From assembly GCA_002011035.2 (NCBI GenBank), contig MTLY02000001.1, forward strand, positions 251,342 to 315,341: a DNA stretch of 64,000 nucleotides, read 5' to 3'. Below are positions 25,330 through 33,885 of this stretch, one piece after another; position 1 is the stretch's first letter; the number at the start of each line of letters is the position of its first letter. The notes below the pieces were generated by a model. That model was not told the DNA's origin, ran no database searches, and saw only the letters and a program-made list of their open reading frames with translations. The translations under genes and the position numbers were made by a program. The stretch is from Candidatus Hecatella orcuttiae (GTDB lineage Archaea; Thermoproteota; Bathyarchaeia; Hecatellales; Hecatellaceae).

Positions 25330-25427
25330 CGGCTTCCCTACCCTGCTCCCGGTCATTTTTGCCTCGAGGTTGAAGGCTGAGTTTTCAGCTATAGGTTTAA
25401 GAAGACGGCTTCATTTTGTTCTGGTTC

Positions 25428-26042
25428 ATGAAGAAGAAGGGTTCCTACCGCGGCAATGCAATGGATAGACTAGTGAGGATAGCTGAGGAGGGGGGAGCCG
25501 CGGAGGTCAAGGTCATCAACGCCAAGGACATCGTTGTGGATAAGAGGGTTAGGATGAAATGTGCCATTCCCCCATGCAACCAGTACGGGAAAAACCTGAT
25601 GTGCCCGCCTTACGTCATGTCCGTGGAAGAGTTCACCCAAATCCTCGGTAAATACAGAAAAGCCTTGCTGGTTCAGCTTGAAACTAACACCGACTCCTCA
25701 GACAAAGCGGACGCGCCCCTCACAGGAGAGCTTATAGAAACGCTAGAGGAAAAAACAGGCCTAGCAGAATGGTCGCTGAAGCTCCATAGGCTGATAAACC
25801 TCCTTGAAACCGAAGCTTTCAAGCTAGGGTTCCCCTTCGCCACAGGCTTCACTTGCGGACACTGCCGCCTCTGTGAAGAATGCGTGCCCCCCGGGAACCC
25901 TTGCCGAAAACCCTTTGAGGCTAGGCCTTCCATGGAGGCCATGGGCATCGACGTCTCCAAGACCTGTGAAAAAGCTGGCATTCCGGTTTCCTTTTCTTCA
26001 AACCGAGCCATAAAGTTGACAGGGCTGGTCTTGCTTTATTAG
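25428..26042 (+). CDS. DUF2284 cysteine-rich metal-binding protein
   Basis: About 204 residues with conserved cysteines in MKCAIPPCNQYGKNLMCPP and TCGHCRLCEECVPPGNPC, the pattern of the predicted metal-binding DUF2284 family. ATG 25428 is chosen; TTG 25416 and ATG 25461 are alternatives, the latter giving MDRLVRIAEEGG. A TATA-like TATAGGTTTAAG lies just upstream at about 25390. It sits between lysY and lysZ, which suggests a link to the pathway, but no biochemical role is established. The cysteines could hold an Fe-S cluster or zinc. Confidence 0.8.
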   Translation: MKKKGSYRGNAMDRLVRIAEEGGAAEVKVINAKDIVVDKRVRMKCAIPPCNQYGKNLMCPPYVMSVEEFTQILGKYRKALLVQLETNTDSSDKADAPLTGELIETLEEKTGLAEWSLKLHRLINLLETEAFKLGFPFATGFTCGHCRLCEECVPPGNPCRKPFEARPSMEAMGIDVSKTCEKAGIPVSFSSNRAIKLTGLVLLY

Positions 26043-26094
26043 CTGCGAAGCTTCTGACTGAAAGCTAAAATACGCCTTCAGACTTTTCTAAAAG

Positions 26095-26120
26095 GAACCG
26101 CGAATTACCAGCGACGGTTC
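26095..26120 (+). promoter_or_regulatory. inverted repeat in the lysZ leader
   Basis: GAACCG (26095-26100) and CGGTTC (26115-26120) can form a 6-bp stem with a 14-base loop just before the AGGAAGG ribosome-binding site of lysZ. A TATA-like GCTAAAATACG is upstream near 26065. It may be an operator or a leader hairpin. Confidence 0.35.
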
Positions 26121-26136
26121 TCAGGAAGGTTTCAGA

Positions 26137-26955
26137 TTGGCTGACAGGTTCCTTGTGGTAAAGGTGGGGGGCAGCCTTCTCAAATCAGGTTTTCCTCCCA
26201 CGCTACTGAAAGACCTGAAAAGCGCGGCCCTAAACCATCGGCTCACCCTCGTCCACGGAGGGGCGGCTCTGGTTACGGAGACCGCCCAGAAGATGGGGAA
26301 AGAGCAGAAGTTCATCGTTTCTCCCGATGGAATGAAAAGCAGGTACACCGACAGGGAGACCATGGAAGTCTACACCATGGTCATGGCGGGTAAAATCAAC
26401 AAGCAGGTCGTGGCTTTTCTGCAGAGCGGAGGGGTTAACGCCATAGGCCTCAGCGGGGCGGACGGCCAGCTTCTCAGAGCTTCCAGAAAGAAAAAACTCA
26501 TCATCTTGGATGAAAGGGGAAGAAAAGTGGCTATTGAAGGCGGCTACACGGGGAAAATCGAAGAGGTGAACCCCCAGCCTCTCCGCTGCCTGATGGACTT
26601 GGGCTACATGCCTGTGGTGGCCCCCATAGCCGTGGACGATGAGTTCCAGCTTCTAAACGTAGACAGCGACAGGGCTGCCGCCTACATAGCCAAAGCCCTG
26701 AAGGCTGACTGCCTCATCCTCTGCACCGATGTGGAGGGACTTATCCTCAACGGCGCTCTCGTCAAAAGGCTGAAGCTGGAAGAGGCTCGGGAAAACCTCC
26801 CCAAGATCGGGCATGGTATGAGAAAGAAGATTTACGCTGCGGTGGAAGCCTTAGAAGGAGGCGTCAGAGAAGTGGTGGTGACGAAGGGCGCCTTGGAAAC
26901 CCCCCTAACCTCAGCTTTAAACCATGAGGCGGGAACCCTCATTGTCCCTCAGTAG
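26137..26955 (+). CDS. lysZ: LysW-aminoadipate / LysW-glutamate kinase
   Basis: ArgB-family amino-acid kinase phosphorylating the carrier-bound substrate. The 272-residue protein shows VVKVGGSLLKSG, LVHGGAALVTE, AIGLSGADGQLL and LNVDSDRAAAYIAKAL. TTG start with AGGAAGG eight bases upstream. Its end overlaps the lysJ start by 32 bases, indicating tight coupling. Confidence 0.95.
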   Translation: MADRFLVVKVGGSLLKSGFPPTLLKDLKSAALNHRLTLVHGGAALVTETAQKMGKEQKFIVSPDGMKSRYTDRETMEVYTMVMAGKINKQVVAFLQSGGVNAIGLSGADGQLLRASRKKKLIILDERGRKVAIEGGYTGKIEEVNPQPLRCLMDLGYMPVVAPIAVDDEFQLLNVDSDRAAAYIAKALKADCLILCTDVEGLILNGALVKRLKLEEARENLPKIGHGMRKKIYAAVEALEGGVREVVVTKGALETPLTSALNHEAGTLIVPQ

Positions 26956-28144
26956 AGATGAGATAATCCGCTGGGAAAACAGCCAGCTGGCCGACGTCTA
27001 CCACCGGAGAAACCTCGCCGTAGTCCGGGGTAAGGACGCCCTCATCTGGGATGCGGATGGAAAGCAGTACATCGACTGCATGGCCGGCTTCGGCGCTGCT
27101 TTCATAGGCCACTGCAACGAAAAAGTGGTAAAGGCCCTTCAAACCCAAGCTGAGAAACTCATAGCATGCCACGGGTCCCTCTACAGTGAGGCTAGAGCTC
27201 AGCTTCTCCGAAAATTGGCCTCCATAGCTCCGAAGGGGTTGGACAAAGTTTTTCTGTCCAACAGCGGCTCCGAAGCCGTGGAGCTGGCTTTAAAGGTTTC
27301 AAGAAAGTTCACGGGAAAGAAAGAGTTCATAGCCATGATGAGAAGCTACCATGGGAAAACCATGGGCTCCCTCTCCGTCACCTGGAACGCCAAATACCGA
27401 GCTCCCTTCGAGCCGCTCATTCCCCAGGTGAAATTTGTTCCCTATGGGCGGTCGGAGGAAGTCAGGAAAGCCCTGACGGCTGACACAGCCGCCATCATCG
27501 TGGAGCCAGTTCAGGGAGAAGGCGGAGTCTACGTGGCTCCGGAAGGCTACCTGAAGGAACTCAGGGAGCTGGCCGACCGCCAAGGGGCACTGCTGATCTT
27601 CGATGAAATTCAAACAGGCTTCGGGAGAACTGGAAAGATGTTCGCCCTCGAACACTGGAATGTCACCCCCGACATCCTGTGTCTGGCAAAGGCAGCGGGC
27701 AGCGGTGTCCCCATAGGCATCACCCTAGCTGGCGAGGAGGTCATGGGCTCGCTGAAGATAGGGGAACACTCCGCCACCTTTGGGGGAAACCCCCTCTCCT
27801 GCATTGCAACCGTCGCCACCATCGACGTGCTGGTGGAAGGACGACTCTGGGAGGCAGCAGCTCGCTTAGGGAAGCACTTCTCAAGCCGTCTAAGAGAGCT
27901 GGGTGAAAGACATAGAATTGTAAGGGAGGTCCGAGGCTTAGGCTTGATGCTGGGGATGGAGCTTCGCTTCGACGTCTTGGACATCCTTAACAAGATGCTG
28001 GAGAAGGGGGTTCTGATAATGAACGCGGGGGTGAAGACTCTCCGTTTTCTCCCTCCCTGCGTAATCTCCCCAAGCCAATTGGATACCGTCGTCGAGAAGC
28101 TGGAAGAATGTCTGAGGGAAAAAGAAGCATCCATAGCTAGATAA
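26924..28144 (+). CDS. lysJ: LysW-aminoadipate semialdehyde / glutamate semialdehyde aminotransferase
   Basis: Class III PLP aminotransferase of 406 residues making carrier-bound lysine or ornithine. Motifs are FLSNSGSEAVELALK, the Asp of LIFDEIQTGFGRTG, the PLP lysine in CLAKAAGSGVPIG, and FGGNPLSC. Gene order lysW-X-Y-Z-J matches other archaeal LysW systems. The final carrier-releasing hydrolase LysK is not in the window. Confidence 0.94.
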   Translation: MRREPSLSLSRDEIIRWENSQLADVYHRRNLAVVRGKDALIWDADGKQYIDCMAGFGAAFIGHCNEKVVKALQTQAEKLIACHGSLYSEARAQLLRKLASIAPKGLDKVFLSNSGSEAVELALKVSRKFTGKKEFIAMMRSYHGKTMGSLSVTWNAKYRAPFEPLIPQVKFVPYGRSEEVRKALTADTAAIIVEPVQGEGGVYVAPEGYLKELRELADRQGALLIFDEIQTGFGRTGKMFALEHWNVTPDILCLAKAAGSGVPIGITLAGEEVMGSLKIGEHSATFGGNPLSCIATVATIDVLVEGRLWEAAARLGKHFSSRLRELGERHRIVREVRGLGLMLGMELRFDVLDILNKMLEKGVLIMNAGVKTLRFLPPCVISPSQLDTVVEKLEECLREKEASIAR

Positions 28145-28166
28145 ACGTGAAAGGAGGTGCAGTAGA

Positions 28167-28328
28167 ATGGAGGAAGTGAAAGTTCTGCTTCAAATCGACG
28201 GGAAGATCGTGCCTCTCAACCGGTTCGCCCAGCGGATATTTCAAACCACTTTGGAAGGGATGGTCTCAGCCCTGAAAGGCATACCCCCTGCCTACCGGGA
28301 GCTGTCCCTCTCGATTAAAAAGAAGTAA
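28167..28328 (+). CDS. 53-residue conserved-looking small protein
   Basis: ATG at 28167 is preceded by GGAGGTG, the strongest ribosome-binding site in this operon. The protein begins MEEVKVLLQIDGKIVPLN and ends in KKK; it has a predicted beta hairpin followed by a helix (about residues 19-37) and no cysteines. It lies 22 bases after lysJ, on the same strand. Similar short proteins with a VDGKEIPLN-type opening are recalled from other archaea, but no function is known. A housekeeping or operon-linked role cannot be distinguished. Confidence 0.65.
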   Translation: MEEVKVLLQIDGKIVPLNRFAQRIFQTTLEGMVSALKGIPPAYRELSLSIKKK

Positions 28329-28336
28329 AACAGCCT

Positions 28337-29104
28337 TCAGATGAAAAGATCGTATTTTGCAGGCCTGACCAACTCGCCGGCTCCCGCGTCCTCACTTTCT
28401 TGGTAAGGGTATCCTCGGATAACCACTACCGGCAACGCCTCAGCCGCTTCGCCCATGAGTAGCTCTCCCGCCGAGGCCAGCTCATCGGCTACGGCTATCT
28501 CCTTCACCTTCAACGTGTAGCCGAACAGGTCTTTTTCTCCCTTTCTGTCGTGGATGGGCCTCAGGCCCGCAACGCCTATGGCGACATTGACTTGCCCCAT
28601 CCTGAAGGGCCTTCCAAACGTGTCTGTTATAATCACAGCCAGCTTTTTCCCGGACAGTTTCATGAGCTGCTCTCTCAATTTTCTGGCAGAAGCATCTGGG
28701 TCTCTGGGAAGAGTTGCCACCGCGTCTCCGCCGGAAACATTGGAGAGGTCGACGCCTGAGTTGGCGCATATGAGGCCGTGGCGTGTTTGGGTGATGAGGT
28801 GGCCTCTGCGAAACCTTACAATGCTTTTAGCCTCTTGGAGGATGATTTCCGCCATCCCCACTGGTTTTTGAATCCGCTCAGCCACGATTTCAGCCATGGC
28901 GCTGGGTTTCACGGATTTTAATCTCACCACGGAGCCTTCAGCCTTGGAGATGACGACTTGAGCGACGACGATGATGTCCCCGTCTTCAAGACGTATTCGC
29001 TGCTTTTTTGCGGTCTTCCAAATAAGCGCGGCCACGTCGTCCCCAGGTTTGACTAGAGGCATGCCGGGGATGGGGATTATCTCGATTTTCCGGGGGGACG
29101 GCAT
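28337..29104 (-). CDS. cofE: coenzyme F420:L-glutamate ligase
   Basis: Adds gamma-linked glutamates to F420-0. The 255-residue protein has GDIIVVAQVVISKAEG, CANSGVDLSNV, ITDTFGRPFRMGQVNVAIG and the C-terminal GELLMGEAAEALPVVVIRGY, all typical CofE. ATG 29104 chosen over a TTG at 29119. It is 3' of polB on the same strand, about 25 bases away. Its presence implies F420 is made, which fits the flavodiiron protein further right. Confidence 0.93.
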   Translation of the reverse strand: MPSPRKIEIIPIPGMPLVKPGDDVAALIWKTAKKQRIRLEDGDIIVVAQVVISKAEGSVVRLKSVKPSAMAEIVAERIQKPVGMAEIILQEAKSIVRFRRGHLITQTRHGLICANSGVDLSNVSGGDAVATLPRDPDASARKLREQLMKLSGKKLAVIITDTFGRPFRMGQVNVAIGVAGLRPIHDRKGEKDLFGYTLKVKEIAVADELASAGELLMGEAAEALPVVVIRGYPYQESEDAGAGELVRPAKYDLFI

Positions 29105-29129
29105 AGGCAAACCTGTCAACTTCCCTTTT

Positions 29130-31808
29130 TTAGAAGTTTAAAAACGACTCTAGTTTGGAGATGCCTATGATCTCTTCGAAGCTGATGTCCAAGGCGTCCA
29201 AGACTTGTTCGAAGGTGGTTTGAATGTGCTCCACATATTTGTTGACGTCGATTTCTTCCAGGGAAGCTTGGGATAACAGTTTAACCCATGGGTCTTTTCT
29301 CACTTTCACATACCTCACCACGGAGCCGGCTCCGATTTTTTCTTGGTCCTCCTTGGAGAGCTCCCTCAAAGCTTTCACATGCTGAGGGGTTGTTTTCTCA
29401 TAGTCCTCCAAGCTCTTACCCAAGACGACGGTGAAGGCTAGGTCTTCCAAAGAATATTCCTTGCTCTTCAGCCGGCTGTAGCATTCTTTGACGATCCCCT
29501 TGATCTTCTCTTTGGCGTTGAAGAAGGCGTCCTCGGTTTCCACTTGGCTGAGGATGTTAACCATGTCGGCGAAGGCCTTCTTCAAAAACTCCGGAGTGTT
29601 CCTCTTCTTCCCGGTTAAGCCTTTTATGTCAACGTTTCCCGTGGGGTAAACTCCGATGTAGTTTTTCTTCCGGGTGGAGAAGACGGTATACCGGTAAACT
29701 TTGTCCACATCCAAATCCATGCCCAAGTTATCTTTAGACCATTCGATGAGCTGGCGGATTTGGGCTTCGGAAGGGTTTTTCAGAAAAACCGAGTCCGTGT
29801 CTCCGTAGATAACTTCAATGCCCAAGTCCTGAGCTTTTTCTATCACCTCCTGAATGGCATACCTCCCCACGCTGGCCGTGGCTTCCGCTACAGGAGGGCA
29901 GTAAAGGACAAAGTGCTCGGCTCCGAAGACCCCGTAGGCAGCGTTCAAGATTACCTTCAGAGTCCTTTGGACAGCAGAATACCATGAACGGACTTCCGGC
30001 GGCACCGAAGGGTCTTTGGCTTTGCTCTTGTACCATCGAACTCGGAGGTCTCGGAGGGAGCCTATTAGGAGGCTGGTCAGCCCTCTTTTCTTCGTGCATA
30101 CCCAGTGGGTTGTTTCCGGGATAAGGTTTCTCTTACATTCTTCATGGGGACATCGGACGGTTTCATAGGAGAGGTTCCACCTTTTGATGATGCTGGGGTA
30201 CAGGCTGCTGAAGTCGAGAACGATGACGTTGAAGTTAACCCCAGCCCTCGGCTCGATGACCACAGCGCCCCGGTATTTCTTTCCCTTGATGATGGAATGG
30301 GTTGCAGTGACGCCTTTCTCCGCGAGGATTTCCTTGGAAGTGGGGATGAGAATTCCCCGCCTCCTATGCTCACTGTACACCATGCTCCTTATCCAATTAG
30401 AAACTCCCTGCCGGGACACATCCTCCAAAGGCATCTTAGCGATTCTCGAAAGAGCGATGATCAACTTCAAAACCAAGTTATCATCCAAAGCCGCCAGCTG
30501 GTAGGTTAGCTCCGAATCCCTGAGACAGTAGGCAGCCAACTCCATGTAGGAGAGCCGGGAAACATCCCTGTCCAACCCCAGCTTACCCAAGCCTAGGAGG
30601 GAAGAGGCTACCTCTTGGAGAGTTATCTCCCTGTACTTCTGGTCGAAAGCGTAAACCTGAATCGACCTGTTGAAGAAAAACCTGTAGAGGTCAAGGTGGA
30701 TGCTCAGCCGGAGGAGGGCGGATTCCCTCCCCAGCTCAATGGGGATATCCTCCCTCGCAAAGCCCAGCCTCTCAGCTCGGTGATGAAGATACCGGAGGTC
30801 AAAGTCATCTCCGTTGAAAGTCAAAACAATAGGGTAGTCGGTGAGGATCTCAAACAGCTGCCTGAGAAGCTCTTTTTCGTCATCGTACCATTCAACCCTA
30901 GCCTCCGAGGGAAGCTCCGCTGAACCTTCGGAGACGACTCCCCTCCGAAGCAGCAGAACTCTTTTAACAGAGTCGGAAGCCACTAAGGAGGCACAAATGA
31001 CCCTGTATAGGGCTTCTTGCGGGCTGGGAACCCTGTCCAGGGTAGGGGACTCTACCTCGATGTCCAAGGCAGCGTACCTCAGCTTGGGAACAGGGCATTC
31101 CAGTAGCCTCGCCCAGTTTTTGATGTACTCAAAAAACTCCGGAGACTCGCCTGCGAAGGCCGCTTCCACTTCGCTGAGGCTGGAGGACAGCCTCGATTCT
31201 AAGGGTATGATCTCCTCTTCCCTGATGGCGTAAGGCATCCCTACCTCCAAGTTTCGATCGTAGAGGTAGTTTTCATAGTATTTTATGTCAGCCTCCCAAA
31301 CCTTCACCGAAGCGTCCTCCGGCTTCCACCGGGGGATGATGTCCCTGATGCACCCCGAAGGCCTGCCTCCGATGGCCAAGGGGTCTCGGGCGACGATCCG
31401 GGTCACCACCACTCGCCGGTCGATTAGAGGGTCCAGCTTCTCCACCTGCTCAAAGCCCTCCAACCCTTCATGGGCCATGAGCTCAGGGATATTCTTCAAC
31501 TCCTCAGGCCGGAGGCTTGTCAGGCAGTAGGGCTTGTGGCCGGTGTTATCGTACCAAAAATAAAGCTGCTCATCGGAGGGGCTGTAAAACTTCAGAACCG
31601 CGCAACGTTTATCACCGTCGTAGGTGGCTGAAAGAAGGTAGGCCTCAGCCAGATCTGAGGCTGGGGCAAGCCTTTCAGCCATATGCTTCCTAATTTTCTC
31701 CCGCCAAGCTTCCATATCCCCGGTTTTAGGGGTTTCAGGGGCTTGCGGCTTTTCCTCAGGCTTCCCCAAGTAGTCTTCTAAGGTTTTTTCCTGCATCTTC
31801 CCAGTCAC
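29130..31808 (-). CDS. polB: family B DNA polymerase with proofreading exonuclease
   Basis: An 892-residue replicative-type polymerase. The exonuclease motifs are intact: LDIEVE (D249/E251), FNGDDFD (332-337) and YCLRDSE (427-431). The polymerase motifs are LDFSSLYPS (A, about 531-539), LKVILNAAYG (B, about 617-626) and YGDTDS (C, 668-673). The C-terminus SKLESFLNF resembles the PCNA-interacting tail of euryarchaeal PolB. No intein. A CxxC-like pair near residues 553-571 may bind zinc. A TATA box lies about 30 bases before the GTG start, so the message may be nearly leaderless. Confidence 0.96.
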   Translation of the reverse strand: MTGKMQEKTLEDYLGKPEEKPQAPETPKTGDMEAWREKIRKHMAERLAPASDLAEAYLLSATYDGDKRCAVLKFYSPSDEQLYFWYDNTGHKPYCLTSLRPEELKNIPELMAHEGLEGFEQVEKLDPLIDRRVVVTRIVARDPLAIGGRPSGCIRDIIPRWKPEDASVKVWEADIKYYENYLYDRNLEVGMPYAIREEEIIPLESRLSSSLSEVEAAFAGESPEFFEYIKNWARLLECPVPKLRYAALDIEVESPTLDRVPSPQEALYRVICASLVASDSVKRVLLLRRGVVSEGSAELPSEARVEWYDDEKELLRQLFEILTDYPIVLTFNGDDFDLRYLHHRAERLGFAREDIPIELGRESALLRLSIHLDLYRFFFNRSIQVYAFDQKYREITLQEVASSLLGLGKLGLDRDVSRLSYMELAAYCLRDSELTYQLAALDDNLVLKLIIALSRIAKMPLEDVSRQGVSNWIRSMVYSEHRRRGILIPTSKEILAEKGVTATHSIIKGKKYRGAVVIEPRAGVNFNVIVLDFSSLYPSIIKRWNLSYETVRCPHEECKRNLIPETTHWVCTKKRGLTSLLIGSLRDLRVRWYKSKAKDPSVPPEVRSWYSAVQRTLKVILNAAYGVFGAEHFVLYCPPVAEATASVGRYAIQEVIEKAQDLGIEVIYGDTDSVFLKNPSEAQIRQLIEWSKDNLGMDLDVDKVYRYTVFSTRKKNYIGVYPTGNVDIKGLTGKKRNTPEFLKKAFADMVNILSQVETEDAFFNAKEKIKGIVKECYSRLKSKEYSLEDLAFTVVLGKSLEDYEKTTPQHVKALRELSKEDQEKIGAGSVVRYVKVRKDPWVKLLSQASLEEIDVNKYVEHIQTTFEQVLDALDISFEEIIGISKLESFLNF

Positions 31809-31829
31809 TTCACTGGTCGAAGGCGATGA

Positions 31830-31841
31830 TTAATAAGTTTT
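31830..31841 (-). promoter_or_regulatory. TATA box of polB-cofE
   Basis: AAAACTTATTAA on the minus strand, centred about 28 bases before the polB GTG, consistent with a very short leader. Confidence 0.55.
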
Positions 31842-31862
31842 TGCTGCCCCACGGCCACTCAG

Positions 31863-32756
31863 TCAATCAAACTTTTTCGCCTCCAGCAAGCACAAGGCTT
31901 CAAATATTATCTTCGCACCAAGGACGGCTGTGATGCCGCTGTCGTATCTTGGGGCTATTTCAACCAAGTCGAAGCCTTTCGCTTTCCCGTTTACCACCCC
32001 CCTCAGAATCTCCAAGAGAAGATGGGAGTTCAGCCCCTCCGGCTCAGGGTTTCCGACGGCGGGAGCGAAAGCAGGGTCCAATACGTCCATGTCGACGGTG
32101 AAGTAGGAGGACTTGAAGCTTCGGAGAAAATCCCTGATGTTTCCAGCAGCCCAAGCGGAGCCTTGGCTGAGGATCTGGTCGGAAGTCAGGTATCTGATTT
32201 TCCGGCTTTCCACGTAAGCCAAGTCCTCCTTGCACACCGCCCTGACACCTGCGAAAATAATTCTATCAGGCCCTATTTTCTCCGCCAGTCTCCTCATGAA
32301 GGTGGTGTGGGAAAATTTTTTCCCCTCATACTCGTCTCGAAGGTCGAAGTGAGCGTCAAAAGAAACTATTCCCGTATCCTTGGGCAAGGATTCGACTGCT
32401 GAAAAAGTTAGGGTATGCTCTCCACCTAAGACCACCGGCTTCTTCCCAGCTTGAAAAATCCTTGAAACCACTTCCTTCAGATTCGAAAAGGATTCAGCCA
32501 CATCTTCAGAGACAGCCACGTCGCCAGCGTCGTGGATTTTAAGGTCCTCTAAGAAGACCCGGGTTCGGAGGCTGTAGGTTTCGATGTTGAGGGAGGCCTC
32601 CCTCAGAGCATTAGGTCCCTCCCGCGCCCCAAAACGGTAAGTGCTGGTGAGGTCGAAGGGAAACCCCACAACGACGTAATCGGCTTCGGAGAAAGGAAGC
32701 GACAGACCGGAAAAGGGGGAGGGCGGAGATGTTAAGAGGGTCTTTTTCCAGTTCAC
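31863..32756 (-). CDS. speB: agmatinase
   Basis: Ureohydrolase converting agmatine to putrescine and urea. The 297-residue protein has the binuclear Mn2+ ligands in GGEHTLTF, SFDAHFDLRDEY and FTVDMDVLDPAFAP. It overlaps the upstream deoxyhypusine synthase gene as GTGA, so a polyamine-producing enzyme is coupled to a spermidine-consuming one. Arginase or another ureohydrolase is possible but less likely in archaea. Confidence 0.92.
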   Translation of the reverse strand: MNWKKTLLTSPPSPFSGLSLPFSEADYVVVGFPFDLTSTYRFGAREGPNALREASLNIETYSLRTRVFLEDLKIHDAGDVAVSEDVAESFSNLKEVVSRIFQAGKKPVVLGGEHTLTFSAVESLPKDTGIVSFDAHFDLRDEYEGKKFSHTTFMRRLAEKIGPDRIIFAGVRAVCKEDLAYVESRKIRYLTSDQILSQGSAWAAGNIRDFLRSFKSSYFTVDMDVLDPAFAPAVGNPEPEGLNSHLLLEILRGVVNGKAKGFDLVEIAPRYDSGITAVLGAKIIFEALCLLEAKKFD

Positions 32757-33745
32757 TTCTCAAATATTCTCTCCATCACGGCTGCCACCATTATGGGGAA
32801 GCAGATGGTGGTGTCACCGATAACCTGAACGTAGCTGGCTTTACTTTTAACCTTACCCCAAGACACAGCCTCCTCCAAAGTGGCTCCCGATAGCCCTCCG
32901 GGTTCAGGGCGGTCCATGGTTATCTGTATGGCGTAGTCCAATTTTTTACCCGTGGTGAAAGCTGCTTGAAAGATGAAGTTTTTCGGAACTCCTCCTCCGA
33001 GAACCAAGGCACCCGTTTTTTTAGAGGCTCTAAACATTTCAAAGAAGTTCTCCATGTCGCCCATGACATCCAATTGAATTTTCGGAACCTCCTTCACGCT
33101 TGGATATTTTCTATCCCACAACAACCCAAAACAGGAGTCGTTGAGAGCCGGAACGTAAATCGGCTTATCAGCCTTGTAGGCTGCGTAGATTATCGAGTCT
33201 TCACAAGGTTTCATCAGCATGCCAACTTTTTTAAAAAACTCAGAGATCGACAGCCTAGGCGAGTTTTTGTTTTTCATCATTTCCCCGTAGATTTCTTGAC
33301 AGATGCCCAGCATCGGCTTATCGAAACAGTCGACAAAATACTGATCCGGAATGAAGACATCGTATATTCTGTCGATTTTCTCGGAATAAAGTTTGCTGTC
33401 GTCGGTTTGACAGGTTCCCTTAAAATGTCGACCTCCGTAGGCTTCAACGAAGTCGTGAACCATGTTGGCTCCGGTGCTGACAATGACGTCTACCATGTCT
33501 CTCTTGATCATTTCGATGACGATCTGCTTCATCCCGGCGGGAACCATGGCGCCTGAAAAACCAAAAAAAATAGTAGCATCATCTCTCAGCATCTGCTCAT
33601 AAATGTCAACAGCCTTAGCCAGCCTTCCAGCTCCAAAGCTTCCAGACCTACCCATTTCAAGGATGAGTTGATTTACAGTCATGCCGCACCTCAACTTCAC
33701 CGGCTCAACAACATCCTTACAGAATTCATGAGCCGTCTTAATCAC
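32753..33745 (-). CDS. dys: deoxyhypusine synthase
   Basis: Transfers the aminobutyl group of spermidine to a lysine of aIF5A. The 330-residue protein contains STGANMVHDFVEA, VLGGGVPKNFIFQ, and EEAVSWGKVKS, which aligns with the active-site lysine region of the eukaryotic enzyme. GTG start; a downstream start is possible because the N-terminal 15 residues are poorly conserved. The aIF5A gene is not in the window. Confidence 0.92.
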   Translation of the reverse strand: MIKTAHEFCKDVVEPVKLRCGMTVNQLILEMGRSGSFGAGRLAKAVDIYEQMLRDDATIFFGFSGAMVPAGMKQIVIEMIKRDMVDVIVSTGANMVHDFVEAYGGRHFKGTCQTDDSKLYSEKIDRIYDVFIPDQYFVDCFDKPMLGICQEIYGEMMKNKNSPRLSISEFFKKVGMLMKPCEDSIIYAAYKADKPIYVPALNDSCFGLLWDRKYPSVKEVPKIQLDVMGDMENFFEMFRASKKTGALVLGGGVPKNFIFQAAFTTGKKLDYAIQITMDRPEPGGLSGATLEEAVSWGKVKSKASYVQVIGDTTICFPIMVAAVMERIFEK

Positions 33746-33885
33746 ACCTATAAGTTTTTAACAATTCTTAAACTGGAAATGGAAATATAAAATTTTCTAA
33801 GAAAATACTTGAAGACCCGGAACAGAATTTTGGATCTCAAAAAAAACCTCGCATCTGAAACGTTTCGAGGCTGGTTTGAATTTTA
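33746..33885 (-). promoter_or_regulatory. AT-rich promoter region of dys-speB
   Basis: The minus strand carries TTTTATATTTCC (about 33783-33795), placed 45 bases before the dys start, and AAAACTTATAGG closer in. Either could be the TATA box; the nearer one would favour a start codon inside the annotated gene. The remainder next to the moeA stop shows nothing recognisable. Confidence 0.45.

Noticed and set aside
27610-28134. 174-residue minus-strand frame over lysJ
   Set aside because: Ser/Pro-rich antisense shadow of lysJ with no recognisable domain.
32966-33556. 196-residue plus-strand frame over deoxyhypusine synthase
   Set aside because: Antisense shadow; no ribosome-binding site or family motif.
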